Shown here: positions 12,560 to 12,812 of the stretch, one piece after another | How the letters are laid out: every line of letters starts with the position of its first letter | Numbering within the stretch: the stretch's first letter is position 1 | Assembly: GCA_902797065.1 (NCBI GenBank) | Contig: CADBRK010000206.1 | Coordinates: 1-12,812 of the forward strand | Direction of reading: 5' to 3' | DNA from: an uncultured Ruminococcus sp. | GTDB taxonomy: Bacteria; Bacillota; Clostridia; Oscillospirales; Acutalibacteraceae | Length of the DNA stretch: 12,812 nucleotides | Notes under the pieces: generated by a model | Databases searched by the model: none | The model's input: only the letters and a program-made list of their open reading frames with translations | Told to the model about the DNA's origin: nothing | Position numbers and translations under genes: made by a program

Positions 12560-12812
12560 TTAATCTTCCTTGCGTCTGCGTGATGTGAGTGCAGCAACTG
12601 CGAATGCAGCAAACATGATTACCGCGTATCCTGCCGTGTTCCTCGTGTCGCCTGTCTGCATAGGCTCGGCGGCAGTGGTGGTTACGGGAGCAGGGGTATT
12701 CACAACAACTTTGTTGTTATTTGCGTTGTTGTTATTGTTTGCATTGTTGTTATTGTTGCTATTGTTATTGTTTGTATTGTTGGTGTCGGAGTCGGTATCC
12801 TTCTTAACATTA
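12560..12812 (-). CDS. C-terminus of an Asn-rich surface protein with sortase-type signal (5' end beyond window)
   Basis: Only the last 83 residues are visible. An Asp/Asn-rich low-complexity stretch (NVKKDTDSDTNN and then runs of Asn broken by Ala and Ser) leads to a Val/Pro/Thr segment (VVVNTPAPVTTTAAEP). This is followed by MQTGDTRNTAGYAVIMFAAF, a hydrophobic helix and the basic tail SRRRKED. The tripartite order of TG motif, membrane helix and positive tail is that of a cell-wall sorting signal. The motif reads PMQTGD rather than LPxTG, a variation that some sortases accept. The function of the main body cannot be told. The TAA at 12562-12560 lies behind the shared hairpin at 12503-12538. 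Confidence 0.78.
   Translation of the reverse strand, partial: NVKKDTDSDTNNTNNNNSNNNNNANNNNNANNNKVVVNTPAPVTTTAAEPMQTGDTRNTAGYAVIMFAAFAVAALTSRRRKED
12715..12778 (-). repeat. AAC/AAT codon repeat (poly-Asn)
   Basis: A run of AAC and AAT codons interrupted by GCA, AGC and ACA encodes the Asn-rich linker of the surface protein. The mixture of two synonymous Asn codons suggests selection for the residue as well as simple slippage. Confidence 0.8.

Overview
The window looks like chromosomal DNA from an anaerobic, low-to-mid GC Firmicute of the Ruminococcus/Oscillospiraceae kind. The reasons are strong AGGAGG ribosome sites, consensus sigma-A type promoters, a C-terminal dockerin on a secreted protein, Ser/Thr-rich secreted linkers, a sortase-type sorting signal, and gene families typical of Clostridia (BioY, EF-P, LCP, CapA, a lipoprotein D,D-carboxypeptidase). 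The genus is inferred; no rRNA or other marker is present to fix it.

Region 1-1660 (minus strand): the 5' part of efp, then the biotin transporter gene bioY. bioY has a perfect TTGACA-N17-TATAAT promoter overlapped by a perfect 13-bp inverted repeat that fits a BirA (biotin repressor) operator. Directly upstream lies a decayed N-terminal fragment of an IS630-family transposase. Region 1680-2955 (plus strand): a stand-alone bacterial-type poly(ADP-ribose) glycohydrolase/macrodomain protein with its own promoter and a terminator. Region 2956-4817 (minus strand): a probable operon of a lipoprotein D-alanyl-D-alanine carboxypeptidase, a 41-residue membrane peptide and a 110-residue membrane protein.

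Region 4818-8990 (plus strand) is the most interesting part. Two back-to-back extended -10 promoters divide dacA from a three-gene operon: an ECF sigma factor, a single-pass membrane protein with a low-complexity, tandemly repeated extracellular stalk and an unrecognised C-terminal domain (candidate anti-sigma/sensor), and a 673-residue secreted protein with four diverged copies of an unrecognised module followed by a dockerin. The arrangement resembles in logic, though not in sequence families, the sigma/anti-sigma circuits that control cellulosomes.

Region 9000-12812: a YfbR-type HD 5'-deoxynucleotidase; an LCP-family (LytR-CpsA-Psr) cell-wall glycopolymer ligase; a CapA-type lipoprotein of the metallophosphatase fold behind a near-ideal promoter; and, convergent with it, the 3' end of an Asn-rich surface protein with a QTGD sorting signal. 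Envelope functions dominate the window: wall remodelling (DacA), glycopolymer attachment (LCP), CapA, surface anchoring and dockerin display.
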